Positions 16,601-24,795 of a DNA stretch of 44,255 nt are shown here, one piece after another. Position 1 is the first letter of the stretch. Each line of letters opens with the position of its first letter. Under the pieces are notes generated by a model. The model was not told the DNA's origin, ran no database searches, and saw only the letters and a program-made list of their open reading frames with translations. Made by a program: the position numbers and the translations under genes. This stretch comes from Ruminiclostridium cellobioparum DSM 1351 = ATCC 15832 (lineage in GTDB: Bacteria; Bacillota; Clostridia; Acetivibrionales; DSM-1351): contig NZ_JHYD01000049.1 of the NCBI RefSeq assembly GCF_000621505.1, positions 1-44,255 on the forward strand. Direction: 5' to 3'.

Positions 16601-17268
16601 CCACATACAGCGCTGTTAAAAGTAAGGATAACAGGATAGTATTCGCTCTCGCACAGAAGCTGGAACCGGGCAAGCCCGTGAAGACTCTCCTGGTTAAAGG
16701 GTTCAGGGAGGGACATAAAATAGAACTGAAGTGCAGGAACTATCCCACTGAAAAGCTGGTTATAAAATCTGTTGACGGAGATGTCCTTGAGTGTATCACA
16801 GATGAGGGAGGTCCTTTAACATCCGACTACCCTGTAGGCAGTGATATTGAAGTAGCCGTAACACAGGATCTGACAATACGCTCCTTCATATTAAATGAAA
16901 TAAAGGCCGGTCAGGAAACCTTCTTTATCAAAATGGCTGTTCCGGAACCCCGCGATATTGTTTATTTAAGCCGTAATGATGAATATACAAATACAGTGCC
17001 TCTGAAGATTACCGAGGTGCTGTCGGGGGATGTTTTCCTGGAAGAGGATGAAATTGTTTTCAGCGGTGTTCATCTTATAAACAAAAAGCCCGACCTTCAA
17101 TTTCCCTATCTTTTAAACAGGGATACCGGAATAATTCATGATGTCAGCAATATAACCGACCAGTGCCACATAACGGAAATTCTTAAAGAGGACAGAAGGT
17201 ACCTTGAAAAGGCAAGTGATGTGACAGGCGCGGAACCCTGCAGCTACTGCATGACTTCCCGGGATTGA
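13684..17268 (+). CDS. Large J-like baseplate wedge protein (Afp11/Pvc11-like)
   Basis: A 1194-aa putative baseplate assembly protein, the main wedge that triggers sheath contraction. The N-terminus (ANEIRRLLLYHCPEFEDIEE, then ALINIFANMTGHVIEALNKA) is typical of this eCIS/phage family. Repeated beta-sandwich segments with EYWNGRKW- and YWIRARLEEG-like strings occupy the middle. A baseplate J-like core lies at about 790-1000 (LKSWDRGITCEDVEWLVREA, then GWTLGKNLYISEVCSVIKNT). The last 200 residues form an extra beta-rich tail. The core's ending is paralogous to the end of the next gene's product, consistent with an Afp11/Afp12-type heteromeric wedge. Confidence 0.93.
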   Translation: MTTILPKIDQRSQEELANEIRRLLLYHCPEFEDIEEIKSDKQADALINIFANMTGHVIEALNKAPEKNFTAFLNLIGVSPISPKVAKAALVFKLKEDWEKNGFIPAGTKISAQPENQEEVVFETEDDLTVIRPGLVKAAGIDPSKDKWSDLDFLLSAENTGGKAKLFSGETPVLHRVYIGHNNLLNLKDAVINLKMNIKQNGSVNTPADIDWFYFNEKGEAVPLKVETGVRQSAFSASGDISFSKAEGISQKTISGYDKSNEMKDWTYYWIFAELKSPLLNADSIPDIESFKISADIQVTDLRSKSAVFNYAPIDLTKDFYPFGERPSFNDAFYISCKDAFSKESARITVNLKLSEGVASPQASGIIIALEHWNGIKWTQFGKIGNTGEKGNVTRDETEAFTKSGKLEFKCPKIDLYNLNGEEDYWIRFRIIAGNYGTDSTINYDTRPVTIQNEEVNLSQVVYTQASFLPPSIKEILFDYIYTSRSECPQAVITENNFLFVDRTNECSAEGKTFKLFSTCTDTDPALYLGFDRDISNLPLSLFFPLTGDQVGHNPVVAWEYWNGRKWLTLSVNDAIRDFTRREIQQLVIPADIEKTPLFGARQYWIRARLEEGYFESHPEINTIYSNAVWGANASTLKEQIIGSSNGEPDQIFQFARTPVLPGQVVKVRETLGQSDPVIWEEVQSFSLSGPDGRHYMLDSGSGTLTFGDGKSGMIPPAGKENIISDYRYGGGARGNVQANTIKKMWDNFAGIDSLTNPLAADGGFDQEETGESRIRGPHTLKSWDRGITCEDVEWLVREAAPQIALVKCFPTMDRELDFTPGKATVIVVPEYNDPKPVPSQELLNEIDRYLSERIAAVLNTANYPRLDVIGPDYIRIGVEAAVKYFNSESSKMIEGQIIDNLREFLNPLRGGQEKTGWTLGKNLYISEVCSVIKNTPGVDYISDITVKASVQCCTLNLEQLKDGPYKPDIPYPTYSAVKSKDNRIVFALAQKLEPGKPVKTLLVKGFREGHKIELKCRNYPTEKLVIKSVDGDVLECITDEGGPLTSDYPVGSDIEVAVTQDLTIRSFILNEIKAGQETFFIKMAVPEPRDIVYLSRNDEYTNTVPLKITEVLSGDVFLEEDEIVFSGVHLINKKPDLQFPYLLNRDTGIIHDVSNITDQCHITEILKEDRRYLEKASDVTGAEPCSYCMTSRD

Positions 17269-17324
17269 CAACCGGTAAATACATTTGATTTACAATAAAA
17301 AATAATGTGAAAGGAGGTAGACAA

Positions 17325-18197
17325 ATGTCGCTGCCATTACAGAACCTGGACGACGTCACTTTTGAAGAACTGGTGAAGGAAGCGAAATCCCTGATTCCGG
17401 TATATACTTCCGAATGGACAAATCACAATCCCTCTGATCCCGGTATAACACTGGTTGAATTGTTTGCATGGTTATGTGAAATGATTATCTACCGTATTGA
17501 TCAGATTCCGGAAAAAAACTATCTGCGCTTCCTCAAGCTGCTTGGAATACAGCTTGCCGAAGGTGAGGAACTGGCCTCGGGAATCCGGCGCGGAGTCCAG
17601 CAGCTTTCGGAATGCACCAGAGCCGTTACTGTTGAGGATTATGAAATGCTGGCATACAGGGCATTAATGGAGAAACCGGATATTAAGGAGAATTTTCCCG
17701 ATATATCCGCAAGGACCATATGTCTTGCCAACAGGGATATGGAAAACAAAAAGGCCGAGGATGCCGAACAATTCGGACATGTTTCGGTAATTCTCATCGT
17801 GTCTACTCAGAATCAGTCTGATTTGATGAAGGAGACATATAATATCAAGCAGTATGTAAAACAGTACCTTTCGGAAAGAAAGGTTCTTACAAACCGTGTT
17901 CATGTGGTGGATCCCGATTATCAGGACATCAAAATAAACATGCTGGTAGCCGCCAGGGATAAAAAACTGGCCGATACCATCCGAAGTGTCATAGAAGAGC
18001 ATATAGACCCCATACAGGGCGGTGAAGGAAAGAAAGGCTGGCCTCTTGGACGAAACCTCTATAAATCCGACTTATACTATCTTGTGGAGCGGATTCCGGG
18101 GATTGATCATGTAAAGCAGATAGAGCTGGAGGCTCCGGCTCTCAAACCTCACCAGCTCATTAAATTAAAAGAATTAAATATCGAGGTGGAAGCATGA
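17325..18197 (+). CDS. Second J-like baseplate wedge protein (Afp12/Pvc12-like)
   Basis: A 290-aa baseplate protein. The N-terminus LPLQNLDDVTFEELVKEAKS then SDPGITLVELFAWLCEMIIY is the family signature. A GVQQLSECTRAVTVEDYEML segment and a C-terminal KKGWPLGRNLYKSDLYYLVE string repeat the core of the larger wedge protein. ATG 17325 is chosen over an upstream in-frame GTG (17307) because a perfect AAAGGAGGT site lies 6 bases before it and overlaps the other start. It ends in an ATGA overlap with the next gene. Confidence 0.92.
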   Translation: MSLPLQNLDDVTFEELVKEAKSLIPVYTSEWTNHNPSDPGITLVELFAWLCEMIIYRIDQIPEKNYLRFLKLLGIQLAEGEELASGIRRGVQQLSECTRAVTVEDYEMLAYRALMEKPDIKENFPDISARTICLANRDMENKKAEDAEQFGHVSVILIVSTQNQSDLMKETYNIKQYVKQYLSERKVLTNRVHVVDPDYQDIKINMLVAARDKKLADTIRSVIEEHIDPIQGGEGKKGWPLGRNLYKSDLYYLVERIPGIDHVKQIELEAPALKPHQLIKLKELNIEVEA

Positions 18198-18937
18198 GTT
18201 ATGAGGAGTACAGCAAATATACCCAATACCTTCCCAGAATATTTCAGAAGGGAAATACCCAGACCGATGACACTTATTTTCTTGGCCGGTTTTTAAAAGC
18301 TTTTGAACAAATTCTGGCTGGAGGAACAGAAAGACAGGAAACTTTCGGTATAGAGGAATTGGTGGACAGATTCGACAAATATCTTGATCCGGCCCTGGCT
18401 CCTCCGCAGTTCCTGCAATGGCTTGCAGGATGGGTGGCTCTTGAGCTGGAGGATGCGGCGGAATTTTACGGGACAGAGGACAAGGAGCAGAAAGACTCCC
18501 TGCCCACCCAGCTGCTTCCGCTGGAGCAGACACGTTCAACCATAAACAGGGATATGATAAGTGCCATTGTCCAGCTGTATAAGAAGCGCGGAACCTGCAA
18601 TGGCCTGCTGGAATACCTCCAGCTATACGCAGGAGATGAAACCACCATATCAATTGATGAATTTCAGGAAACCTCCAGAATAGGGAACTCCAGAGAGATC
18701 GGGCGGAATACCATGGTTGGCAGTTCATCACCCTGCTTCTTTTCAGTGAATGCAATAATTCCGGCCCACAGCAGGAGTATGCTGAACAATAAGGTGGCTT
18801 TGATGCGCAGGGTCATAGAAAGTGAAAAACCTTTTTATGCAAATTACAAGCTTAATGTTGAAATACCTTCAATGAGAATAGGAATTTACTCAAAAGTCGG
18901 AAGAGATACTCTTGTTGGAGGTATGATAGAAGATTAG
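18194..18937 (+). CDS. Phage tail protein I-like baseplate protein (fibre-attachment side)
   Basis: A 247-aa tail protein related to P2 gpI. The opening YLPRIFQKGN is typical, followed by FLGRFLKAFEQILAGGTERQ, LDPALAPPQFLQWLAGWVAL and RDMISAIVQLYKKRGTCNGL. The C-terminal portion has short beta repeats (SRIGNSREIGRNTMVGSS and KVGRDTLVGGMIED) that may form a docking point. It sits between the wedge genes and the fibres, as expected for a protein joining fibre to wedge. The start overlaps the previous stop (ATGA). Confidence 0.9.
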   Translation: MSYEEYSKYTQYLPRIFQKGNTQTDDTYFLGRFLKAFEQILAGGTERQETFGIEELVDRFDKYLDPALAPPQFLQWLAGWVALELEDAAEFYGTEDKEQKDSLPTQLLPLEQTRSTINRDMISAIVQLYKKRGTCNGLLEYLQLYAGDETTISIDEFQETSRIGNSREIGRNTMVGSSSPCFFSVNAIIPAHSRSMLNNKVALMRRVIESEKPFYANYKLNVEIPSMRIGIYSKVGRDTLVGGMIED

Positions 18938-18982
18938 GCAATCGGTAGGTTAAATAATTATGAATATCCGGAGGAAGTGGCA

Positions 18983-21532
18983 ATGGGTAAAGAATTAAAA
19001 AGAATGCGCTATTTTGACGGACTCCTGCTGGAAGCAGAAGACTACAAGCTTGATCAGGAATATCAGATGAGGCTTCAGCAGCTGCATAACCGGTATCTGC
19101 ATACCTGGGGTATTGTAGCCGGTCTTGAGGTTGAACCGTCGGTGAAGTATTTACAAGTGACCGTCAAGGAAGGAATCGCCATAAATCAGACGGTGACGGC
19201 AAATGGTGAAAGTACCAGCCAGTATATTTATATAACGGACAATCACCCCGACAGGGCTATAGACTTATCAGATTATAGCTCGGGAGAAGATTTGTATATT
19301 TATGTAAGTTACGAAGAAGAGTTTTTGGACAAGGATGATCTGGAAAAAGGCAAGGGTAAAGAAATACACATATCGGAACGGGGACGTATCAAAATTGCCA
19401 AGGCCAAACCGCCTGATCAGATGGCAAATGTAATTCTGGCCAGAGTATGCATGCAATGGATTGACAATAAAAAATACCTGGGGAAGGACTGTATATTTGA
19501 TTCGGAGTCAGACGGCACTCCGCTGAGAAGATACGCCGGTCCTGCGGGCAGTGTACTGGCTATAGAGAAAATAATATTCAAATTGAGTGAAGATATAGCC
19601 GGAATGCCATCTATTAAAGCCCTGGACAGGGGCAGTGCAGGCATAGGGCTTGAGGTTAACGCACCAAAGGCAAATTTTACCGGCTCGGTCAACGTTATGG
19701 GTGATCTCATAGTCAACGGAAAGCTGCAAAATGATGATGCCAAGGAAAATGAACTTCTGGTTTCAAATTGCTTTGTCCAGGTTAACAGCAAGCCCTCCGA
19801 GGGTGAATGGACAAGACAGGATGGCGGACTGGAGGTCTACAGAGGTGATTCCACCGATTACCCTGATGCAAGGCTGGTGTGGTCGGAATCCGAAAAACAC
19901 TGGAAGATCGGGTATGGTGACAATATCTGGGATATAGCCTACGGACCCATATGGGAAAGGCTGATAAAAAATGATATGGCGGATGACCTCCACAGGCATT
20001 CGGTACTGAGCTATGAGGGAGGAAATGCGCTGGAATCGGACAATTCCGGGAACCTGTCAGTCAAAGGGAATCTCTGCCTTAACGATAAGAACATCTTGCT
20101 GAGAGCCTCTGATAATACGGCTCACGGCCTGGGCTGGTTCGGCAGCGACAAGCTGTTTGCCGGGATAAATGTGGACGGCCCGGTTTTGTATGGCTTGAAG
20201 GGCGGAATACTTGGAACCTCTGATGGCGGGCAAAAGCCGGTAATATCCTGGAACAGCCAGGGAAACGTGGGCATAGACACTCAAAGTCCCACGGATGACA
20301 AACTTGAGGTCACCGGAAGTGTACGGATATTGAGCCAGTCCAACCCTCTGAGGTTCACATCCATGTGGTCGGGGCTGCCGGACAATAATAAAAACTGTGC
20401 CGAGATAAGCAATGATACAAATTATCATAAGGCTCTGATAATAGCAGGAAACCAGTCGGCCGGACAGACCAGAAAAGTAGCCATATGGGACAGGCTGGAT
20501 GTAAACGGCTTTTTATATGTGAACGGCAACATGCAGCTGTCACAGGTGCTGACTCCCAGTGCGGGAAACGGCAAAAACGGTATTATATTCCCAAGTGACC
20601 CCGGAGGAGGCTCGGGCGATACCGCATGGTTGAAATATTATGCCAGGAGCGGTGAAGCCTGCACTCTTGAAATAGGTATTTCCAATGATGCAAACGACAA
20701 TATTGCTCTGATGCCATCGGGAAATGTGGGTATCGGCACCCTGAATCCGGGGGATAAATTGGATGTAAACGGTTGGATGAGGGTCCTGAGCGGGTCCAAT
20801 CCGCTGCGTTTCACCTCTTCCTGGAGCGGATTTCCGGATCAGGCGGCGAATCAGGCAGAAATAAGCAATGATACCTCAAATTACAAATCTCTGATGATTG
20901 TGGGCAACAGGTCAAGCGGAACCAGAAAGGTATCCATATGGGACAAATTGGACGTTAACGGCAATCTCCTGGTCAATGGCGATGTCCAGTCCATATGTGC
21001 AATCATCCCCAGTGTCGGAAAAGGGGATAATAACGGAATAACCTTCCCCAAGGACTATTACGGAGGTACCGGGGATGCGGCCTGGATCAAATATTATTCG
21101 GATACCAGCCGCGGCGGCGGAGAGAACATGACCCTTGAAATAGGAATTTCAAATGATCCCGGGACAGGCGGATATTATGGCGGAGGAGACCGTATAAGGC
21201 TCTATGCCAGCGGAGGAGTTTATGTGGATGGTTATTTCTATTACAGTTCCTCCCGCAATCTGAAGGAAAATATTTCAAACCTTCAAACAAAAAAAGCCAA
21301 GGAGATTCTTGAGGGAATGAATCCTGTGAGCTTCAATTTCAAGGGGGATCACGAAAAAACAACATTGGGCTTTATAGCTGAGGAAATGCCAAATGCAGTG
21401 GCTGCCAAAGATCAGAAGGCCATCAGCCCCATGGAAATCATCGCTGTTCTCACAAGTGTGGTAAAGGATCAAAGGAAGGCTATAACCAAACTGCAGCAGG
21501 ATCTGGAACAGATAGCTGCCCAGAAAAACTAA
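18983..21532 (+). CDS. Fibre protein 1 with C-terminal S74-type chaperone domain
   Basis: An 849-aa fibre subunit, probably trimeric. The N-terminal domain (1 to about 200: MGKELKRMRYFDGLLLEAED, then LHNRYLHTWGIVAGLEVEP) is shared by all three fibres and should anchor to the baseplate. Next comes one GGLEVYRG...W.IG...HxH unit (HRH near 19989-19997), then two tandem copies of an LRFTSxWSGxPD...GDxAWxKYY module. The C-terminus (RNLKENISNLQTKKAKEILE, then TLGFIAEEMPNAVAA) is an S74 intramolecular chaperone with its Ser-rich cleavage region and Lys. ATG 18983 is preferred over an in-frame GTG two codons earlier because it matches the paralogue and has GGAGGA eight bases upstream. Confidence 0.93.
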   Translation: MGKELKRMRYFDGLLLEAEDYKLDQEYQMRLQQLHNRYLHTWGIVAGLEVEPSVKYLQVTVKEGIAINQTVTANGESTSQYIYITDNHPDRAIDLSDYSSGEDLYIYVSYEEEFLDKDDLEKGKGKEIHISERGRIKIAKAKPPDQMANVILARVCMQWIDNKKYLGKDCIFDSESDGTPLRRYAGPAGSVLAIEKIIFKLSEDIAGMPSIKALDRGSAGIGLEVNAPKANFTGSVNVMGDLIVNGKLQNDDAKENELLVSNCFVQVNSKPSEGEWTRQDGGLEVYRGDSTDYPDARLVWSESEKHWKIGYGDNIWDIAYGPIWERLIKNDMADDLHRHSVLSYEGGNALESDNSGNLSVKGNLCLNDKNILLRASDNTAHGLGWFGSDKLFAGINVDGPVLYGLKGGILGTSDGGQKPVISWNSQGNVGIDTQSPTDDKLEVTGSVRILSQSNPLRFTSMWSGLPDNNKNCAEISNDTNYHKALIIAGNQSAGQTRKVAIWDRLDVNGFLYVNGNMQLSQVLTPSAGNGKNGIIFPSDPGGGSGDTAWLKYYARSGEACTLEIGISNDANDNIALMPSGNVGIGTLNPGDKLDVNGWMRVLSGSNPLRFTSSWSGFPDQAANQAEISNDTSNYKSLMIVGNRSSGTRKVSIWDKLDVNGNLLVNGDVQSICAIIPSVGKGDNNGITFPKDYYGGTGDAAWIKYYSDTSRGGGENMTLEIGISNDPGTGGYYGGGDRIRLYASGGVYVDGYFYYSSSRNLKENISNLQTKKAKEILEGMNPVSFNFKGDHEKTTLGFIAEEMPNAVAAKDQKAISPMEIIAVLTSVVKDQRKAITKLQQDLEQIAAQKN

Positions 21533-21551
21533 TAAAAAGGAGGACTTACGG

Positions 21552-21731
21552 ATGAAAGAACAAATCGAGTTGAGAATCAATGAACTGAAAGCTGAGCTGG
21601 AGGCCGGACAAAAGGTGATGGAAGAATTGGAAAATCAACGTTCCAATATTACATACACACTGCTTCGTATAAACGGAGCAATACAGGTGCTTGAGGAGAT
21701 GGTGCACAAAGAAGAGGCCTCTGCTTCCTGA
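21552..21731 (+). CDS. Small coiled-coil protein A, paired with fibre gene
   Basis: A 59-aa protein, too short for most gene callers. It begins MKEQIELRINELKAELEAGQ and ends with the conserved stretch TLLRINGAIQVLEEMVHKEE. Nearly every position is charged or heptad-hydrophobic, so it should form a coiled coil. A perfect AAAAAGGAGG site lies just upstream, and it starts 19 bases after fibre 1's stop. A paralogue with about half its residues identical sits in the same place after fibre 2. TLLRI.GAIQ-type small proteins occur near tail-fibre genes elsewhere. A role in fibre trimerisation or attachment is inferred. Confidence 0.85.
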   Translation: MKEQIELRINELKAELEAGQKVMEELENQRSNITYTLLRINGAIQVLEEMVHKEEASAS

Positions 21732-21788
21732 TAAATGGCTTTATGCAGAGTATTTTGCAGTATTATGAGTATCCGGAGGAAGAGGCAA

Positions 21789-24482
21789 ATGGGAAAAGAA
21801 TTAAAAAGAATGAACTACTTTGACGGACTCCTTTTAAAAGCAGAAGACTATGGCCAGGATAAAGATTATATACGAAGGCTTCAGGGATTCCATAACCGCT
21901 ATCTTCACACCTGGGGAATAATATGCGGTCTTGAAGTCAGGCCGGTAATCGACAGCAGCATGGAGGTACTTGTTACAGAGGGAGCTGCACTGGATTTAGT
22001 TGATGAGAAAAGCGGGGCCGACGTCAAAGAGAGTACAAGCAGGCAAATACTGATATATGAGGGGCACCCGGACAATCCCCTTGATCTTTCCGAATATGAT
22101 GCAGGTGACAATATATATATATCCGTCAGCTACTGCGAAACAGGAGCCGACAGGGATAATGAAAAAGGTCAGGGCGAGGAGATCCATATATGGGAACGGG
22201 GGCAGCTCAGTCATAGCAGCACAAAGCCGGCCGACATCAAAAAAAATGTCCTGCTGGCAAGGGTGGTACCCAAAATTGTGCGGAAGGAAACTGAAAACAG
22301 TGATGGTTCAAGTATCGTATATGATGAAGTGATTATAGACAGTACATGTATTTTTGATACCGATACCGACGGCACTCCCCTGCGGGTGTATGCAGGACCC
22401 TATGCACGTGTACTTGAACTTAAAAAGTTTATATTCAAATTTGGTGACAAGATAGACGGTGTGCCTTTTGTAAATGCAGCAGAACAGGTTACCTCAAGCG
22501 AAAGCCAGCTGGATATGGTTTCAAAAATGGTAAATTTCAGCGGAGAAGTTGAAATAGACAAGGATCTGTGGTTTCAGGGACAGCTGGTTTCCAAAAAGGA
22601 CGGCAAACCCACGCCGGAATTTGAAACAGAGGAAAACATCCTGCAGGTTAACAGTATAAACGTGGATAAACCTGAGTTATGGACTAAGAGAGACGGAGGC
22701 CTTGAGGTTTTCCGCGGGGGAAGCGCAGACGAGCCGGATGCCAGGATAGTATGGTCTGACGAGGAGGAGCGGTGGCTGGCCGGAACAGGTCTCGACCTGA
22801 GCCCTATAGCCCATGGAGCCGACTGGGATAAAATGATAAATAAGTCCTTTGCTGATAAACACGGCCACAGCAGGCTGTTCTCATCAAAGGGAGCGGTTCT
22901 GGAGGTGGAAAGTTCTGGAGCCGTATCCAGCAAAGCCGGTTTATCAATTCCGCAAAAAATATTGATTTCTCCCGGTAATTCCATTGAGGCGCTGGCATGG
23001 TACGGCAAGGGAAGAACATATTCAGGCATGGAAGTGGACGGACCTGCATTATCGGGCTTTAAGGGAGGTCTGCTGGGTACGGCGGAAAATGGGCAAAAGG
23101 CGGTCCTGTCATGGAATTCAAATAAAAACGTCGGCATAGGCACAGTCAATCCTGGTGCCGATATGCTGGACGTGGCAGGAAGCGTCAGACTGCTGAGCAA
23201 GTCAAACCCTGTAAGGTTTACTTCGGAATGGACGGCTTTCCCTGATCTTACAACAAATCAGGCCGAAATATGCAACGATACCACATACCATAAGGCTCTG
23301 ATGATAGTTGGAAACCAATCGGCCGGACAGGGCAGGAAGGTTGCCATATGGGACAGGCTGGATGTGGCAGGACTACTTTATGTTAACGGAAGCATGCAGC
23401 TCTCACAGGCTCTGAATGTAACAGCAGGATCAGGAAGCAACAACGGTATTGTATTTCCGAATGACCCCGGAGGAGGTTCGGGAGATTCGGCATGGATCAA
23501 GTATTATCCCAGATCGGGAGAAGCCTGTACCCTGGAAATCGGTGTCTCCAACGACGCAGATGATAATATTTCCATAATATCGGCAGGCGGGACCGGAATA
23601 GGAACTACAGCGCCTAATGACAGCCTGGACTCATATGGTTATACACGCATAATGAGCAATTCCAATCCTCTGCGATTTACATCGGTATGGAGCGGTTTCA
23701 CGGAATTGTCTTCAAAAAATGCTGAAATATCCAATGATACGGGCACCTATAAAACTCTGATGATAGTGGGAAACAGGTCGGCCGGACAGGAAAGGAAAGT
23801 ATCGGTTTGGGACCGGCTGGACGTCAACGGCTCTCTTAAAGTTACAGGAAATCTTGCAGCGAAGGGTGCTATCATACCCGGGGTAGGAAACTGTGACGTC
23901 AAGGGTTTAATGTGGCCAAGGGACCCATACGGAGGCAGCGGAGATGCTGCCTGGATAAGGTATTATTCGGACGCACTCCGGGGCGGGGGCGAAAATATGA
24001 CCCTCGAAATAGGAATAGCCAATGATACCAATTTACAGTCATATACAACCACTGAATTTGTAAGTACCTGTCCTTACAGCTGGGTGAAAAATCCCTGCGG
24101 TTACTACAGGACTATCAGCTATACCTATTATGGAACGGGCGGAGACAGACTGCGTCTGTATGCAAGCGGAGGTACGTATGTGGACGGCAATCTGTACTAT
24201 ACCTCCACAAGGGAATACAAGGAGAATATTAAAGAATTGTCAAAGAGCTCGGCACAGTCCGCACTTAACAATCTTCAACCGGTTGAGTTCAATTTCAAGG
24301 GTGATTCCAGAAGAACCACCATGGGCTTCATTGCGGAAGAAGTACCCGAGGTGTTTGCGGCCAGCGACAAAAAGGCTGTAAGTCCTGTTGAGATCCTTGC
24401 AGTTCTGGTAAGTGAAGTCAAAGAGCAGGAGAAAATTCTGAACAAGTTAAAGAAAAAGGTTGCAGCCCTTAAGGGTTCGTAA
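21789..24482 (+). CDS. Fibre protein 2 with S74-type chaperone domain and Cys-bearing tip insertion
   Basis: An 897-aa paralogue of fibre 1 with the same layout: head domain (MGKELKRMNYFDGLLLKAED), one GGLEVFRG unit with KHGH, two LRFTS.W modules, and an S74 chaperone (STREYKENIKELSKSSAQSA, then TMGFIAEEVPEVFAA) ending in a coiled coil. Just before the chaperone it has an insertion absent from fibre 1, containing two Cys (TCPYSWVKNPCGYY) and many Tyr/Thr; that is the expected receptor-binding tip. The longer frame from 21735 is rejected: the ATG at 21789 aligns with fibre 1's start and shares the same leader ATCCGGAGGAAG.GGCAA. Confidence 0.93.
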   Translation: MGKELKRMNYFDGLLLKAEDYGQDKDYIRRLQGFHNRYLHTWGIICGLEVRPVIDSSMEVLVTEGAALDLVDEKSGADVKESTSRQILIYEGHPDNPLDLSEYDAGDNIYISVSYCETGADRDNEKGQGEEIHIWERGQLSHSSTKPADIKKNVLLARVVPKIVRKETENSDGSSIVYDEVIIDSTCIFDTDTDGTPLRVYAGPYARVLELKKFIFKFGDKIDGVPFVNAAEQVTSSESQLDMVSKMVNFSGEVEIDKDLWFQGQLVSKKDGKPTPEFETEENILQVNSINVDKPELWTKRDGGLEVFRGGSADEPDARIVWSDEEERWLAGTGLDLSPIAHGADWDKMINKSFADKHGHSRLFSSKGAVLEVESSGAVSSKAGLSIPQKILISPGNSIEALAWYGKGRTYSGMEVDGPALSGFKGGLLGTAENGQKAVLSWNSNKNVGIGTVNPGADMLDVAGSVRLLSKSNPVRFTSEWTAFPDLTTNQAEICNDTTYHKALMIVGNQSAGQGRKVAIWDRLDVAGLLYVNGSMQLSQALNVTAGSGSNNGIVFPNDPGGGSGDSAWIKYYPRSGEACTLEIGVSNDADDNISIISAGGTGIGTTAPNDSLDSYGYTRIMSNSNPLRFTSVWSGFTELSSKNAEISNDTGTYKTLMIVGNRSAGQERKVSVWDRLDVNGSLKVTGNLAAKGAIIPGVGNCDVKGLMWPRDPYGGSGDAAWIRYYSDALRGGGENMTLEIGIANDTNLQSYTTTEFVSTCPYSWVKNPCGYYRTISYTYYGTGGDRLRLYASGGTYVDGNLYYTSTREYKENIKELSKSSAQSALNNLQPVEFNFKGDSRRTTMGFIAEEVPEVFAASDKKAVSPVEILAVLVSEVKEQEKILNKLKKKVAALKGS

Positions 24483-24566
24483 AAAGAACCTTGTAATTCC
24501 AATAAATTTAAAATCCCAAAGGTAAAATAAATTATTAAATCTATTACGAATTGGAGGAGTTGAAAA

Positions 24567-24743
24567 ATGAAAGAACAGCTTGAGGAACGTCTAAAGGAAT
24601 TGAAAAACGAATTTGAAAACGGAAAAAAGGTTCTGGAGGAACTGGATGCGAAACGCGCCAATCTGACACAGACACTTTTGAGAATAAGCGGAGCAATACA
24701 GGCTTTGGAGGACCTGATGCCTAAAGAGGAGGTAAGTAATTAG
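24567..24743 (+). CDS. Small coiled-coil protein B, paired with fibre gene
   Basis: A 58-aa paralogue of the protein at 21552: MKEQLEERLKELKNEFENGK, then KVLEELDAKR and TLLRISGAIQALEDL. A GGAGGAG ribosome site lies 8 bases upstream. It sits 84 bases after fibre 2's stop and 52 bases before fibre 3. The conserved core LLRI.GAIQ.LE across both copies shows selection at the protein level, supporting translation. No copy follows fibre 3. Confidence 0.85.
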   Translation: MKEQLEERLKELKNEFENGKKVLEELDAKRANLTQTLLRISGAIQALEDLMPKEEVSN

Positions 24744-24795
24744 CTGAAACACAAGGTGCGGGTTTCATAAATTTGAGAATTCGGAGGAACGAAAA

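Noticed and set aside
21735-21788. N-terminal extension of fibre 2
   Set aside because: The paralogue and the shared GGAGG leader place the start at 21789; the extension overlaps the leader itself.
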